Assembly (NCBI GenBank): GCA_027943335.1
Contig: BSBK01001879.1
Span: 909,501 to 973,500, forward strand
DNA: 64,000 nucleotides
Direction: 5' to 3'
Source of the DNA: Chamaecyparis obtusa
Lineage: Eukaryota > Streptophyta > Pinopsida > Cupressales > Cupressaceae
The position numbers were made by a program, and so were the translations under genes. The notes beneath the pieces were generated by a model. The model was not told the origin of the DNA. It made no database searches and was given only the letters and a program-made list of their open reading frames with translations. Positions 24,569 to 37,640 of this stretch are shown piece after piece. Numbering within the stretch: position 1 is the first letter of the stretch; each line of letters begins with the position of its first letter.

Positions 24569-25733
24569 TGTTATGAATGAATGTTAAATGTTTGGCAACC
24601 ATTTTGTAGCAGTTGTTGTTGCATTCATGACTATGATTGTCATTGATGTCAACACAGTGATTTACCAGAGACTTGCACATAAGCAGACAGAGTTTGGATT
24701 AGCGCACGTGGGTTATTGCAGTTAGAGCTATGCAATTTTGAGGATATACTCCTTGATATGTTATATGTCTATGGTTAAGAGTGCAGACAATAATTCATTT
24801 ATTCATGGAAGTTATGAGCATTTTTGTGGAAGCAGTATTCAGGCAGTGTTCCTAAGTAGCGGTTTGTGGAAATTGGATGATATCTCCTAATCAGGATGGA
24901 ATCTGGTTTTGCATAGTTAAAAGAAATTTGAAGAAACATTGATAGTGACATGGATGATAGCACACACTTTGAGGTCACACAAGTGAAGAATTATTGTAGT
25001 TGGAAGCTGACAGTTTTGTGTAATTTTAATGTAGCGTGCAGAAACTTTTATGTTGTAATTGTATGCTGACTCATTTGTAATTATTTGAGTGTCGTATAAA
25101 GGAAGGAATGTTTTTCCTTATTGTTGTGTGTGGTTGGGTGTGATGTTATATGCATGAAGTGAAGAAAAGAGCTAAGTGTGAAAGTGAATTTGTGAAGGAA
25201 GACATGCGAGGTATAGAGATTTGAAATTGAGATCTGGTGTAACAGTGAGTGCAGTTTGGCACAGTCAGAGAAGAGGTAACATATTATTTTGTTGAGTAAT
25301 AAAAATATTATTTAGATAGTGTGTTCAATGATCTTACCCTGAAGCTATTTGGGCAGTGGGTCCTTCTGTCTTCTATAACTCTTAACATGGTTAGAATCTT
25401 TTAATAGGGATTCAAAATCTCCTAATAGGGATTCATATGTACTAAATGTATTTCATAAGACTCCTAAAAAAGTCCATCCTTTCACAAGGAATATTCATAT
25501 TAGTGCATCTTTTTGTGGGCATCATTCCCACCGGGGTTTACTCTTTGATCAAGAGGTTCCCTAGTCAACATATCTTGTGTCACTGTGTTATTGTGTATGA
25601 ATATCTTTCTATGGTTAGTAATTATATTACTTACATGGTTTAATGTTATTGAAGTTGATAAAAGTTATAATTATCTAATAACTGATTCACCCCCCCCCCT
25701 CTTAGTTATCTTGGTGGACTTTACTTTCTAACA
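24569..25733 (+). repeat. Element A 5' LTR
   Basis: 1165 bp, TGTTATGAATGAATG...CTTTCTAACA, with a C tract at about 25690. The start has T for G at base 6 relative to the 3' LTR. Confidence 0.93.
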
Positions 25734-25734
25734 A

Positions 25735-25747
25735 TTGGTATTAGAGA
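25735..25747 (+). promoter_or_regulatory. Element A primer-binding site
   Basis: TTGGTATTAGAGA directly after the 5' LTR, an initiator tRNA-Met type site with a C-to-T change. Confidence 0.7.
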
Positions 25748-25789
25748 GGCAGGTCCTTGAAAAAGAAGTTTAACAGCTTAAGGAGATCC

Positions 25790-26785
25790 ATGGCGAATTT
25801 CAGGAAAGAAAGCCCTAAGTTTAATGGAGTAAATTTTGACAGCTGGAAAGAAAAGATGAAGACACACCTACTGTGTTTAGGACCAGGTTATTGGTTGATT
25901 ACAAAGAATGATAAGACAATCATTGAAGAGGAAAATATTGAAACATGTACTGCTGATGAGAGAGATCTATTCATGTGTAACATACTTGCAAGAGAAGCTC
26001 TTTTGACAGCCCTTCCAGAGAATGAGTACAGTTAGGTAAAATGTTTGAAAAAATTTCATGAAATTTGGAATGCTTTACACTCTACCTTTGAAGGTGATGA
26101 ACATGCAAAAAGAGTTAGATTACATAATTGGATATGTGCATTTGAAGATATAAGAATGTTGGAAGATGAATCTATTAGAAGCTATATTGGTAGAATGTCA
26201 GAAATTATTACAGGTATAAAATATTGTGGAGGAACAAAGACAAAGAATGAAGTGATATGGAAAATTCTGAGGACATTGACCCCTGTATTTAAGTAGACAA
26301 CATAGATGATTGAACAAGTTATACCTTGTACTATAAACTTTACAAGAGAGACTCTTCTTGGAAGATTGGAAGCAACAGAAATGAACCTGAGATTATCAAG
26401 AGACTTACCTAGAATGGAGACAACATTCAGTGCTCTTAGTGTTCGCCCTACTTTGTCAAGAAGCATTAGTGTGAGCGGAGATTATGCTGGCAGTAGTAGA
26501 TCTAAAAATGAAGAAGACAAGAAGATTGAAGAAGGTATTGCCTTGCTTGTGAAAAGAGAACCAAATGGTAAGAAAATATTTAAATGTTGGACTTGTCAAG
26601 AATATGGTCATTTTGCATCTAAATGTCCTAAGAGAGTTAAAAAGTACAAAAACAATTTCAAACCTAGAAGATCTAAGGAATGTTATTATGCTAATGATAA
26701 AGATCTTGAAGCTAGTATAGAAAGAACTTTAAGCGAAAGTGATACTGAGAATAATGATGACATAGGATTTGTAGCAATTAAATAA
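25790..26785 (+). pseudogene. Element A gag
   Basis: From ATG 25790 (MANFRKESPKFNGVNFDSWK) one frame runs to the TAA at 26783-26785, with TAG stops near 26034 and 26294. The CCHC knuckle CWTCQEYGHFASKC lies at 26585-26626, followed by basic residues. Both internal TAGs sit where Gln is plausible. The same frame continues beyond 26785 into protease, so gag and pol were one polyprotein. Confidence 0.88.
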
Positions 26786-29700
26786 GAGAATCCTGAAACT
26801 AATGTTAAGGAAGAAAAAGCCTTAGTTTGTCAAGTTGAAAAGAAAGTTGATTGGATTATAGATAGTGGTTGTTCACATCATATAATTGGAGACATGAAAA
26901 AGTTCATAAAGTTTAATGAATATGATGGAGGAGTTGTTAGAGTTGGAAATAATGTACCTTGTTTGATTAAAGGTATAGGATCTATTACTATTGATGGAAA
27001 GACTAATATTGATTATGTTTATTTTGTGGATGGATTGAAACATAATCTCTTGAGTGTTGGACAGTTAGTTGATAAGAGATATCAATTTTCTGGTTTATGG
27101 AGAAAACTTGTGTGATAAAAGATAAAGATGGAAATCTGATTGGAACTGGATCTAGAACCAGAGGTAATGTATTTCAGTTGAATCCTACTGAGATAACATG
27201 TTTGATTACTAAGATTGATGATAGTTGGTTATGGCATAGAAGGTTTTGTCATATAAACTTTGACAACATTGTGAAAGTAAGTTCTACACTTGCAGTAAGA
27301 GATTTGCCTAAAATTATGAAGCCTACTAACATGATTTGCAAAGAATGTGTAATGGCTAAATAGAACAGAAGTTCTTTTCCCAATAAGAAGTTTACATCTA
27401 CAAAAAAGCTGGAGATTGTTCATACAGATTTGAGCGGTCCTATCAGGACTAGAGGATTCTATGGAGAAAGGTATTTTATGATTCTTGTTGATGATTTTAC
27501 AAGAATGATGTGGATTGCATTTCTTAAAGAAAAATTTGAAGCATTTGATAAGTTTAAGATTGTTAAGAATAAAGTTGAGAATGAAGATTAAATGTTTGAG
27601 ATCTGATAGAGGTGGAGAATTTACTTCTAGAGAGTTTAACACCTTTTGTGAAGAAAATGGCATTAAGAGACAGTATTCAGCCCCTAGAACATCTGAACAA
27701 AATGGCATTGCAGAAAGAAGAAATAGATCAGTGATAGAAGCAGCAAGAGCTATGTTATTTGAGAATGATTTGGTGAAGATATTCTAGAGAGAAGCGGTAA
27801 ACACAATAGTGTATACAATGAACAGAGTACAAATTAGAGCAAACATAGACAAGACACCTTATGAATTATGGTTTGGACATGCACCCTCAGTTAAGTATTT
27901 TAGAATTTTTGGAAGCAAATGTTATATAAAGAGAGATGATGATATTGGAAAATTTGATCCTAGAAGTGATTAAGGTATATTTCTTGGATATTCTTTGAAA
28001 AGCAAAGCCTATAGATGTTACAATAAAATAACTAAGACTATTGTTGAAAGCGCAAATGTTAAAGTTAATGAAAAGTTCAAAATTTAGGAAAGAAAGCTTG
28101 ATTATGAATCAGATGAAGAAGTTCATCCTAAACCTAACACTGGATCTACTAAATTATTTTATGAAACTGATAGTGATTTGTTGAATGAAAGCCATAGTGA
28201 AGTCATTGAAGAACCTATATCTGAAGTGAGATCTGAGACAGTGACACCTAGCAAGAGTTTGTTAAGAAATCATCCTATTGGACAAATTATTGGAAGCATC
28301 AAAAGAGGAGTTCTAACTCAAAATAAGGTACAAGAACAATTATGTTTGATTTCTCAAATTGAACCTAAGACTACTAGTGAAGCTTGTGAAGATGAAAGTT
28401 GGACTAATGCTATGAAAGAAGTGCTAGTTCAGATTGAAAAAAACAAGACATGGGAATTGGTCCCTAGACATAAAAATAAGAATGTTATTGGAACTAAATG
28501 GGTATTCAGAAACAAGATGAATGAACAAGGAGAAGTAGTAAGAAACAAAGAAAGATTGGTATGTAAGGGTTACTCGCAGCAAGAAGGAATTGACTATGAA
28601 GAAACCTTTGCACCTGTTGCAAGAATTGAAGTAGTAAGAATGTTTTTGGCTAATGCAGCTTACAAAAAATTCAAAGTATATCAGATGGATGTGAAGTCAA
28701 CATTTCTAAATGGAGAATTGGAAGAAGAAGTCTACATTGAGCAGCCTGAAGGTTTTCCTTTGACTCAAGAAGGAGACATGGTATGTAAACTGAAGAAAGC
28801 TTTATATGGACTTAAACAAGCACCTAGAACTTGGTATGCAAGACTGGATAAGTATTTGTTAAAATTGGGATTTACAAAAGGAACAACTGATAGCAATCTG
28901 TACACAAAAGAAATTGAAAATGGTTTGTTGGTTATAGTTATTTTTGTTGATGACATTATCTTTGGAGGAGAAGATGAAGCTAGTGACAAATTTGCTGATG
29001 AAATGAAGACTGAATTTGAAATGAGTATGATTGGTGAAATGAAATACTTTTTGGGATTACAGATAACACAAAACAATGATGGTATCTTTGTAAGTCAGAC
29101 AAAGTACCTGAATGACTTGTTGAAAAGATTTGGAATGGAGAATTGTAAACCAATTGGAACACCCATGGTGACTGGACATAAGTTATATAGCACAGATGAG
29201 ACTCTTGCAGTGGAACAGAAGAAATACAGATCTATCATTGGAGGATTATAGTATTTGACTCATACAAGACCTGATATAGCACATTCAGTTGGAATTGTGG
29301 CAAGATTTCAAGCTGAACCTAGAGAATCACATTGTGCAACAGTAAAGAGGATACTAAGATATCTAAGAGGCACAATGGAATATGGATTATGGTATGAAAA
29401 ATATGATGATTTTACCCTATGTGCTTATACATATGCTGATTGGGGAGGTAGTGTTGATGATAAGAAAAGCACCAGTGGTGGAGCATTTTTCCTTGGAGGA
29501 AGATTGGTTTCTTGGCTAAGCAAGAAGCAGAATTGTATCTCACAAAGCATAGCAGAAGCAGAATATGTAGCAGCAGCAAACAATTATAACTAGATAATTT
29601 GGATGAAGCAAATGCTGAAGGATATTGGAATAAAGTTTGTTGAACCTGTTGTCATACATTGTGACAACACCAGCACAGTTAGTATGTCTAAGAATCATGT

Positions 29701-29905
29701 ATTACACTCTAAGACAAAGCATATAGAGATTAAGTATCATGTTGTAAGAGAGAAAGTTGCTGAGAAAGAAGTCACACTTGAGTACATAAGTACAAAGGAG
29801 TAGATAGTAGATATATTCACAAAGCCTTTGCTTGAGGATACATTTGAGTATCTGAGAGGTATGCTTGGGGTTATGCCCCAGCCTACTTTTGAAAAGTGAT
29901 GTAGT
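26786..29905 (+). pseudogene. Element A pol: protease, integrase, reverse transcriptase, RNase H
   Basis: Protease active site WIIDSGCSHH (26851). Pre-integrase WLWHRRFCHINFDNIV (27227) and CKECVMAK. Integrase has VHTDLSGP (27418), CLRSDRGGEF (27596) and NGIAERRNR (27698), so D, D and E are retained. The RT ORF 28178-29251 is open for 357 codons with [40 protein letters not shown] and the catalytic FVDD (28943). RNase H has ADWGGSVDDKKSTSGG (29437) and IHCDNTSTVSMSKN (29655), ending near 29899. A frameshift lies around 27100-27590; stops at 29251, 29593 and 29803 replace likely Gln codons. Confidence 0.92.
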
Positions 29906-30284
29906 TGGTTGCATCCATCTAGTGGTATATGAGCCTTATCTTTCTTCTGGATTGAATGTTGGTACTTCCTCTATGGGGGAGTATGTGTATCTGAGCTGAG
30001 TCATTTGGACTCTAGTGAATGTATTCTTTGAATAGTGTCTTTTGACATTGGAGTTGTTATTGACATAATGATGAAATTTGTATCATTGATGTCAATGGGG
30101 GAGAAGTGTACATGAAAAACCATTTGTACCATATATTGGAGAGAACTAAATAGGATAACGAAGCAAGATTTAACTAATGAAGAGGATTTGAAATGTTTGT
30201 CAGAGCAACAGTGTTGCAGTATTGGATTTTTGGAACATTAGATGTTTTTTCATCTATGTTGCCATCAATGCCAATGGGGGAGAT
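29906..30284 (+). promoter_or_regulatory. Element A 3' leader with repeated polypurine tracts
   Basis: Three purine tracts occur: CTATGGGGGAGTATG (29970), CAATGGGGGAGAAG (30091) and CAATGGGGGAGAT (30272-30284). The last abuts the 3' LTR and is the likely plus-strand primer. No ORF seen. Confidence 0.75.
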
Positions 30285-31452
30285 TGTTAGGAATGAATGA
30301 TAAATGTTTGGCAACAATTTTGTAGCAGTTTTTGTTGCATTCATGACTATGATTGTCATTGATGTCAACACAGTGATTTACTAGAGACTTGCAGAGAAGC
30401 AAATAGAGTTTGGATTAGCGCACGTGGGTTATTGTAGTTGGAGCTATGTGATGTTGAGGATATACTCCTTGATATGTTATATGTCTATGGTTAAGAGCAC
30501 AGATAGTAATTCATTTTTTCATGGAAGTTATGAGCATTTTTATGGAAGCAGTATTCAGGCAGTGTTCCTAAGTAGCGGTTTGTGGAAATCAGATGATATC
30601 TCCTAATCGGGATGGAATCTAGTTTTGTGCAGTTAAAGGGAAGTTGAAGACACATTGATAGTGATGTGGATGATAGTGCACACTTTAAGGTTGCATGAGT
30701 GAAGAATTATTGTAGTTGGAAGCTGACAGTTTTGTGTAATTTTAATGTAGCGTGCAAAAACTTTTATGTTGTAATTGTATGCCGACTCATTTGTAATTAT
30801 TTGAGTGTGGTATAAATGAAGGAATGTATTTCTTTATTGTTGTATGTGGTTGGGTGTGATGTTATATGCATGAAGTGAAGAAAAGAGGTAAGTGTAAAAG
30901 TGAATTTGTGAAGGAAGACATGCGAGGTACGAAGATTTGAAATTGAGATCTGGTGTAACAGTGAGTGCAGTTTGGCATAATCAAAGAAGAGGTAACATAT
31001 TATTCTATTGAGTAATACAAAGATTATTTGGACAGTGTGTTCAGTGATCTTACCCTGAAGCTATTTGGGCAGTGGGTCCTTCTACCTTCCATAACTCTTA
31101 ACAGGGTTAGAATCTTTTAACAAGGATTCAAAATCTCCTAACAGGGATTCATATGTACTGAATATATTTCATAAGACTCCTAATAGAGTCCATCCTTTCA
31201 CAAGGAATATTCATATTAATGCATCTTTTTGTGGGCATCATTCCCATCGGGGTTTACTCTTTGATCAAGAGGTTCCCTAGTCAACATATCTTGTGTCACT
31301 GTGTTATTGTGTATGAATATCTTTCTATGGTTAGTAATTATATTGCTTAAATGGTTTAATGTTGTTGAAGTTGATAAAAGTTACAATTATCTGATAACTA
31401 ATTCACCCCCCCCCCCCCTCTCAGTTATCTTGGTGGACTTTACTTTCTAACA
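30285..31452 (+). repeat. Element A 3' LTR
   Basis: 1168 bp, TGTTAGGAATGAATG...CTTTCTAACA. It has a TATAAATGAAGG promoter-like site (about 30811) and a C tract (about 31406). It is followed by TATGG. Confidence 0.95.
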
Positions 31453-32953
31453 TATGGACATATTGCTAAAGATTGTAGATATAGAGGTTATGGAACAAGA
31501 ATAAATGGTTTGATTGATAATAAAAATGATAAAGGAAAAAATTTGGTGCAAGTGATGTTAGGGAGAAGATGAAAAAAATTGGGTGAGAAAAGAACAAATT
31601 GATGCTTCTAGACAGATCACACCAGTTCTTGGTGTGGATCCTTCATCGAAAAACCAATTAGGTTTTAGAACTAATGGGGAAGCACTAGAAAAATATCATG
31701 AAACCCCTAAAGATGGCATCATGAGATGATGCAATAGCAGATACCATTGGAGATATATTCTATATTGCCACATCTTGGTTCGTAGGCAAACATATTGAAG
31801 TTTCCATGTTTAGAGAAGATTTTTTAGTTTATTGGTTTTCTAGCAGGTTTATTGAAACTCAATGAACAAACTACAATTAATGATCAACACAGGCAAATTG
31901 AAAGGTTAAAAGGTAGATTTCATGATTCATTCTTCACATTGTGACTTGAAGAACCTAAGAAGAGCAAATTCACAAGTGATTTGGTGATTGATTTGAGCTA
32001 CTGCCAAATTTGATTAGAAACCCCTAAATGACATTTAAAAGGTATTTATCTCTTCAGAAATATATCTATTTTATCAAATAACATGGATACTCCACATATT
32101 GTTAATGTTCTTTAGCATCCATGTCATGAATTTAAGTTCCATCCATATAAGTCCATGGAAGATGATCTTGAAGGTGCATTTTCTCATGTGCCCAATAGAG
32201 CATTGCACATTGAGGATGTGTGTCTATATATTCATTACAAATTAGAAGACATTGGTGATTATGAGATAGTTAGTTATTTTGAATCTTTATGTTCTAATGG
32301 AGTGTTGAAGGATGACTTCCCAAAGGTTAATCAAATTAACCTAGCTCACTACAAAGATGTAGTCACCTTTGATGATCCTAAAAGGATAAAAATTATTTTG
32401 AGTAGAATTCATGATCATTTCTTTTGGTTAGGAGATCAACTGGTAAAAATAACTAAGGAATCAATTCAGAAGGTAATCAAATTTAATGCTACTAGATAAA
32501 TACCAACACTTAAATCAACTAAGAAGAAGGTGGTTGAAAAATTGACCAAATCTCAATCGGATAGGAGAGTTATGATTGTTGATGACATCATTCATCCCGA
32601 TGTCAAGCTCACATCCATGATACTAGGATACAAAGTATATCATAACAATAGAATGAATTCCATATCAGCAACCATCATATACATTTCTTATTTAATGTTG
32701 ATGGAAGATTTATAGTTTGATGTTTATGAGATCATGAGGAAGAAACTATTAGAGAATCTTGAGAAGATAAAAGGGACAAATCACATATATTCAAGTATGT
32801 TTCCCTAATTGTGAATATATTTTTCTAACTTGATGAATTTATTTCATGGAGTCATGAATGTAGCTTGGTAGAAGGATGTTCTTTTGGCATTGTGGATATC
32901 TAAAATATACCAGAGTCATAAGAAAAATGGAATTGATGTTATAATCTTAGGAC
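31453..32953 (+). pseudogene. Element X unknown ORF, N-terminal segment
   Basis: After the fourth zinc knuckle and a broken linker, a conserved-looking stretch opens at 32155 (MEDDLEGAFSHVPNRALHIE) and runs, with a TAG at 32497 and another at 32713, to about 32950. It includes HDHFFWLGDQLVKITKESIQ (about 32410-32470) and MILGYKVYHNNRMNSIS (about 32617). The pattern (aromatic-Trp, short strand, I-T-x3-I-x2-V) recalls the globular domain of the third ORF in element E. No catalytic motif of RT, integrase, protease or RNase H is present. Function unknown. Confidence 0.6.
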
Positions 32954-33970
32954 TGTATGCACCCTAAAATGGTCGCCTAGACTTTGGGCCCCATTTCTAC
33001 AATTTATCAAATCCCTGAATCAATATTTTCAAAAAATCAACATTTTTCAAATTATATCAATTTCCTTGATCAAATCCTATTCTATCATTTTCAATTATTT
33101 GCCTTGGGCTAACCATTTCTTCCTAAGTCTTTATTTATTTAAAAGGAATATTTCCTCCCCTTTTATTAAATAAAAAGCCCTCACCTTTTCATCTTATCCT
33201 AAGTTGCACAAATAAAGCATTATTCTTATTTTATAAAAAGAAGAAAATCACTTTTTGTCTCATATGGACACAAAAATCAACTCTTATTTTCTCATTGGAG
33301 GATACTTGTGCACATGGATTGCTCCTCTTTTAAGCTCCACCCTTGATTAAGTCTTTTACCTCTTAATCTCCATGGTCCATTCCTTTTCATTTCTTATAAA
33401 AGGAGAGCTCTCTTCCTCATTTGCCTATCATATTTTATGCTAACTTTATGCTGTAGGATTTCTAGGTCACTTTGGAGCTTTTTGAAGATTTGAAGACATT
33501 CTTGCATCAAGCTTTTGGAAATCATTGTTGCATCACATCTTATATTTCTTCATTACTTCATAGTTTAGCTTTCATTTCTTGCATAGTAGTTTCATTCTCA
33601 TGGCATTCATAGTTTAGATTTCCTTTATGCTATAGATTAATCTCACATAGCTTAATAGGAGGATTTTTAACACTTGCATATTTACTTTCATAGCTTAGTT
33701 TTCATCTTTCATTCTCATAGATTAGCTTGCATTGCATTGCATTTTGTAGTGATTCTTGGGGAAATTGGCATTCTTGCCCTTGTTTTCATTTGAATCTCTC
33801 ATAGTGTGGTTGACTAGCAAGGTTATAGGCCTAATAGCTCTAGCTGAGAGCAATATTCAAACTATCCTTGTGACTCCATGCTTAGAGAGCTATAGATCAA
33901 TTTTTGAGACCTCATTCTTGAGTGTTCTTGATTGTAATGATTTATAGAAGTGCACTATTTTGCGTGTACA
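32954..33970 (+). repeat. Element B 5' LTR
   Basis: 1017 bp, TGTATGCACCC...TGCGTGTACA. A strong TATA box TATAAAAGG (33395-33403) precedes GAGAGCTCTCTTCC, which supports plus-strand transcription. Confidence 0.95.
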
Positions 33971-33971
33971 T

Positions 33972-33986
33972 TTTTGGCGCCCACCA
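33972..33986 (+). promoter_or_regulatory. Element B primer-binding site
   Basis: TTTTGGCGCCCACCA just after the LTR is the primer-site type common in Tat-lineage gypsy elements and differs from the tRNA-Met type used by its neighbours. Confidence 0.7.
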
Positions 33987-35729
33987 TGTGTACATATAAG
34001 TAGTACTAGTGGGTTAGAGAGCTCCCTCTTACTCAGCAGTAGTGGGTAGATTTGATGTAGTGCCAGATGCGACACCACCTCCTCCACCACCAGGTCCTTG
34101 AGATGGTGGCAGTGAGTCCTAGGTCTAGGGCTTAGGTTTAGATGTTTTGGTCATATCCTGAGACTTTTGATCCAGATTTTGAGATCTCATTTTGTATATT
34201 GTATCATGACATTTATTTATATATGAGATTACTAGATGTGATATGTCTTGTGTTTACGTCTCACTTGTGATGGATGTATTAGTTTTTTTATATTGCGTTG
34301 TCATATTGCTCAAAATGTATGTTATAAATGCTCATGTATATTCTCTCTCATAGATGTATGTTTAATTCTCATGTGTATGATATAGACTCATGTTTTCAAA
34401 AATGGCATTTTTAGGGATATAGATATGATGATAAGATTAACCCCTTGTGATGATGGGAACAGGTCATGATGTGAAAGACAAGGAGCAAAAGACATGATCG
34501 AGAAAAAGGAAAGATGAGCGTAGTTGACTGACAAGTCCATGAAAGATTAAAGGAGAGCTCTCTCCATATGCAAAGTGCAAAACTAACTAATCATGAACCT
34601 ACAAATGCAATCTACTATGAAAGTGGTTGACTTGCAAGGTCACAATGCCAATAGACATCTAATAATCATCATCAAGCTTTATTGGTAGTGTCGCAAGATC
34701 ATACAATACACACTAGTATGACTATGGGTATATGAATATGATCTATATTAGTTAGAATGTGGGAATCCCACCTAGGCATCAAAGACATTTAGGTCAAGAT
34801 GACTAGTGCAGTGAGTTACCTAAGTTTGCTATAGCGAGATTATGCTTGCATCAGGACATAAGAAGGTCAAGATGACTATAAGCATGCACTCACAAAACAG
34901 TCAAGGATAATACTTTGTAGATCCTAAGTGTCAAGTGGATCAGACATGAATGCTAATGACAATTAGGACCAACAAAATATACCCACAAGCAGAAAAAGCA
35001 ATAAAACATGTCCTCATGCCCTCAGTCTTCTAGCTATGCATCATTGAAAACTATCATAGGGAGATAACACTCATCAAAGAAATCATCATAGACAGCACAC
35101 AAAGAAAACAAAGTCAAACAAGTCTCAATGAGTCGAGTGTTTAAGTGCATGTGTGTAGGTCATAGAATTGATCTTTGAGTATCGCATTTTCTAGTGAGAG
35201 ATATTATATTATGCTAGACTGTTGGGTAGGATATCTGATAAGTGTTGAGAAACACTTGATGCTAGGGTAGTGTTGAAAAACACAATTGGGGAGTGTTGAG
35301 AAACACCATGTGTAAGGTGTCCTAAAGACTAGCACATCCAAGAGACCAAAGCTAACACAGTTATGCCCCCGAGACAAAGACAAAGACCAATTCCAAACCA
35401 AGGCAACAAGGTTAAGGCATGATGGAGAACAGCTAAGTGTCATGGATGCATGCTAAGAAATAGGGGGCAAAGGCATCAAGTAGCCCCTGTTTCCAAGTTT
35501 TCACCACTTGGATATTATTGCAATTTTTCTCTTTTTTCATTTTATTTTTTTTGTATTTTTGCTACCAAGACACCTATTTCTAGGTTTTCACCAAGGCACT
35601 TTTTCTATTTTTTTGAATTTTTTGCATTTTTTTATTTTTTTGTATTTTTTCAGGACTTTTTATGCTTTTTAGGATTTTTTTAGCATCATATATAAAAAAA
35701 TTTTGGTATTTTTTCAGGATCCATAAATA
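33987..35729. other. Element B untranslated interior, 5' side
   Basis: No plus-strand gag seen. It contains three copies of a short palindromic phrase AGTGTTGAGAAACAC (35240-35305) and a T-rich tract (35590-35720) that reads as A-rich sequence after the stop of the minus-strand integrase. Confidence 0.6.
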
Positions 35730-35764
35730 TGTACAAAGGATGCCCCTAGATAGAATAGGCATCA

Positions 35765-37640
35765 TGGATAGAACTTCTTGAGGTGCAAAACATTGATGGG
35801 GTCAGGGAGCTGTTCTCCCTCTGGATCAGACAGTAAATAGGCACCTGTTCCAAAAGCAATGGTAATGATGTATGGTACAAGCCAATTAGGTTCAAACTTA
35901 CCCTTTTGCTCTCTATTCTATTGATTCTGAGGATTCTCACGCAAGACAAGATCTCCTACTTGAAATTCCCTAGGGCGAACCTTCTTGTTGAATGCTTTAG
36001 ACATACGCTTTTGGTAGACCCTCATGTGATCAAATGAAGCTTTTTGTTTCTCATCTAGAAGCTCTAACTCTTGTAACCTCATGGCACGGTAATCCTCATC
36101 TGTAATCAAACCTTTGAGAGAGACTCTAAGTGAGGGAATATCAACTTCTAAAGGTAATACTGCTTCAACACCATAAGTGAGAGCAAAAGGAGTAGCCCCT
36201 ATAAGAGTACGTATACTCATTCTATAAGCCCATAAGGTTGGATTGATCTGTAAGTTCCAGTCTCTTCCATTCATGTGAACTGTTCTATGGAGAATCTTGA
36301 GAATGGTTTTATTAGATGCTTCTGCTTGTCCATTTCCTTGTGGGAAGTAAATGGAGGACCAATGTTGTTTTATCTTGAAATTTTTGCAAAGGTGTTTAAG
36401 GTCCTTGTTTTTAAATAGACCTCCATTATCAGTGATGATTTCGGAAGGTACTCCAAACTGACATATAATGTGATTCAGAATAAACAAAAAAATTGTCTTG
36501 TTTGAGGCAACAAAAAGTGGGACAGCTTCTACCCATTTTGTAAACTAATCAATAGCAGTAATAATGAATTTGTGTCCACCTGATGAGTTGGGATGAATTT
36601 TCCCAACAAGGTCAAAGGCCTAGTGCTAAAACGGCCAATGAGAAATTGAAGGAATAAGCTCCCTACCTGGAGCATGAATTAGGTTTCCATGTTTCTGACA
36701 CTATTCGCAAGATTTAGCAAAAGCTACTGCATCTGTCTACATAGTGGGCCAATAGTACCCCGCTCGAAGCAACCTTCGAGCCATGGAAAGACCATTAGAA
36801 TGTCCTCCACAAATTCCCTCATGAATGTCAACTAACGCTTGGTCAGATTCCTCCTTTTCCAAGCACCTAAGAAGTGTCCCATCTAAACCCCTCCTATACA
36901 GATCACCAGAGATAATGGTATGGTGAGAGGCATTACAGATAAGGTTTCTTCTTTCAGAATGGTTAAATGTGTTAGGGATGATGCCATCATGGAGGTATGA
37001 GTAAATAGCACCATAGCGGGAGGATTCGTGATTAACCAAGGTACAAATGACATGGCTTTCTAGGGAGTTGTAGATCGGGTAGTGTAGCTCTTCCACTAGG
37101 AATTTGAATCTGGATTCATGTTGTTCTAGTTGGAGGAGCGAAGCCAATGTAGCCATAGCATCAGCTACTTTATTCTCTACTCTAGGGATTTGTTGAAATG
37201 TAATAAAGGTGAAATATCATCGCAATGAATCAACCATCTTCTTGTAGGGTATCAGTTTGTCATCCTTTGTTTGGTATTCTACATTCACTTGGTTGATAAT
37301 CAATTACGAATCCCCATAAATGTGCAGCTCTGTGATGTTCCACTCTATAGCCATTTTTAATCCATTTGTTAAGGCCTCATATTCAGCAATGTTATTTGTG
37401 CATGGGAATAATAACTTATAGGACTTAGGAATAGTACACCCATGAGGAGAGACAAACAACACACCAGCTCCTGAACCATTGTGCATGAAAGAGCCATCAA
37501 AGAACATCTTCCATGTTCTTGTAGTAAGGTACATTATGTGCTCATCTAGAAATTCAACTTGAATGGGAAAATCAGCTAGTTGATCAGCAATAGCTTGATG
37601 GATGTCTAAAAATCAGTACACATCATCTAAAAACGCAAAT
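35765..37640 (-). pseudogene. Element B antisense RNase H (second type) and integrase
   Basis: One minus-strand frame spans about 620 codons with few stops. It starts with an RNase H module (WKMFFDGSFMHNGSGAGVLF, 37511-37452; NNIAEYEALTNGLKMAIEW), the extra RNase H type typical of Tat elements. Integrase follows: zinc motif HEGICGGHSNG (about 36815), core Asp in AFDLVGKI (about 36615), ITDNGGLF (about 36430), GQAEASN (36330), and a C-terminal module FQVGDLVLREN (35953) continuing to VLHLKKFY (about 35775). All three acidic catalytic residues are visible. RT, protease and gag are absent; the frame ends abruptly near 37640. Orientation is opposite to the enclosing LTRs. Confidence 0.88.

Larger units (their letters stand above)
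24569..31452 (+). mobile_element. Element A: Ty1/copia retrotransposon inserted in X gag
   Basis: 6.9 kb, with LTRs 24569-25733 and 30285-31452 and a perfect 5-bp target duplication TATGG (24564-24568, 31453-31457). Joining the flanks restores the zinc-knuckle frame of X, which confirms the boundaries. It encodes gag and pol in copia order (protease, integrase, RT, RNase H). The pol motifs and the gag start MANFRKESPKF show it is closely related to element C. The SIRE-like lineage is a guess. Confidence 0.95.

Noticed and set aside
27229..27708. 159-codon minus-strand ORF
   Set aside because: It is the antisense shadow of the element A integrase.
29906..30284. Possible env-like ORF between pol and 3' LTR of element A
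   Set aside because: The interval is under 400 bp, has no substantial ORF and carries only polypurine tracts.
35450..35683. 77-codon Phe-rich plus-strand ORF that might look like membrane segments
   Set aside because: It is produced by the T-rich tract antisense to the A-rich region after the element B integrase.
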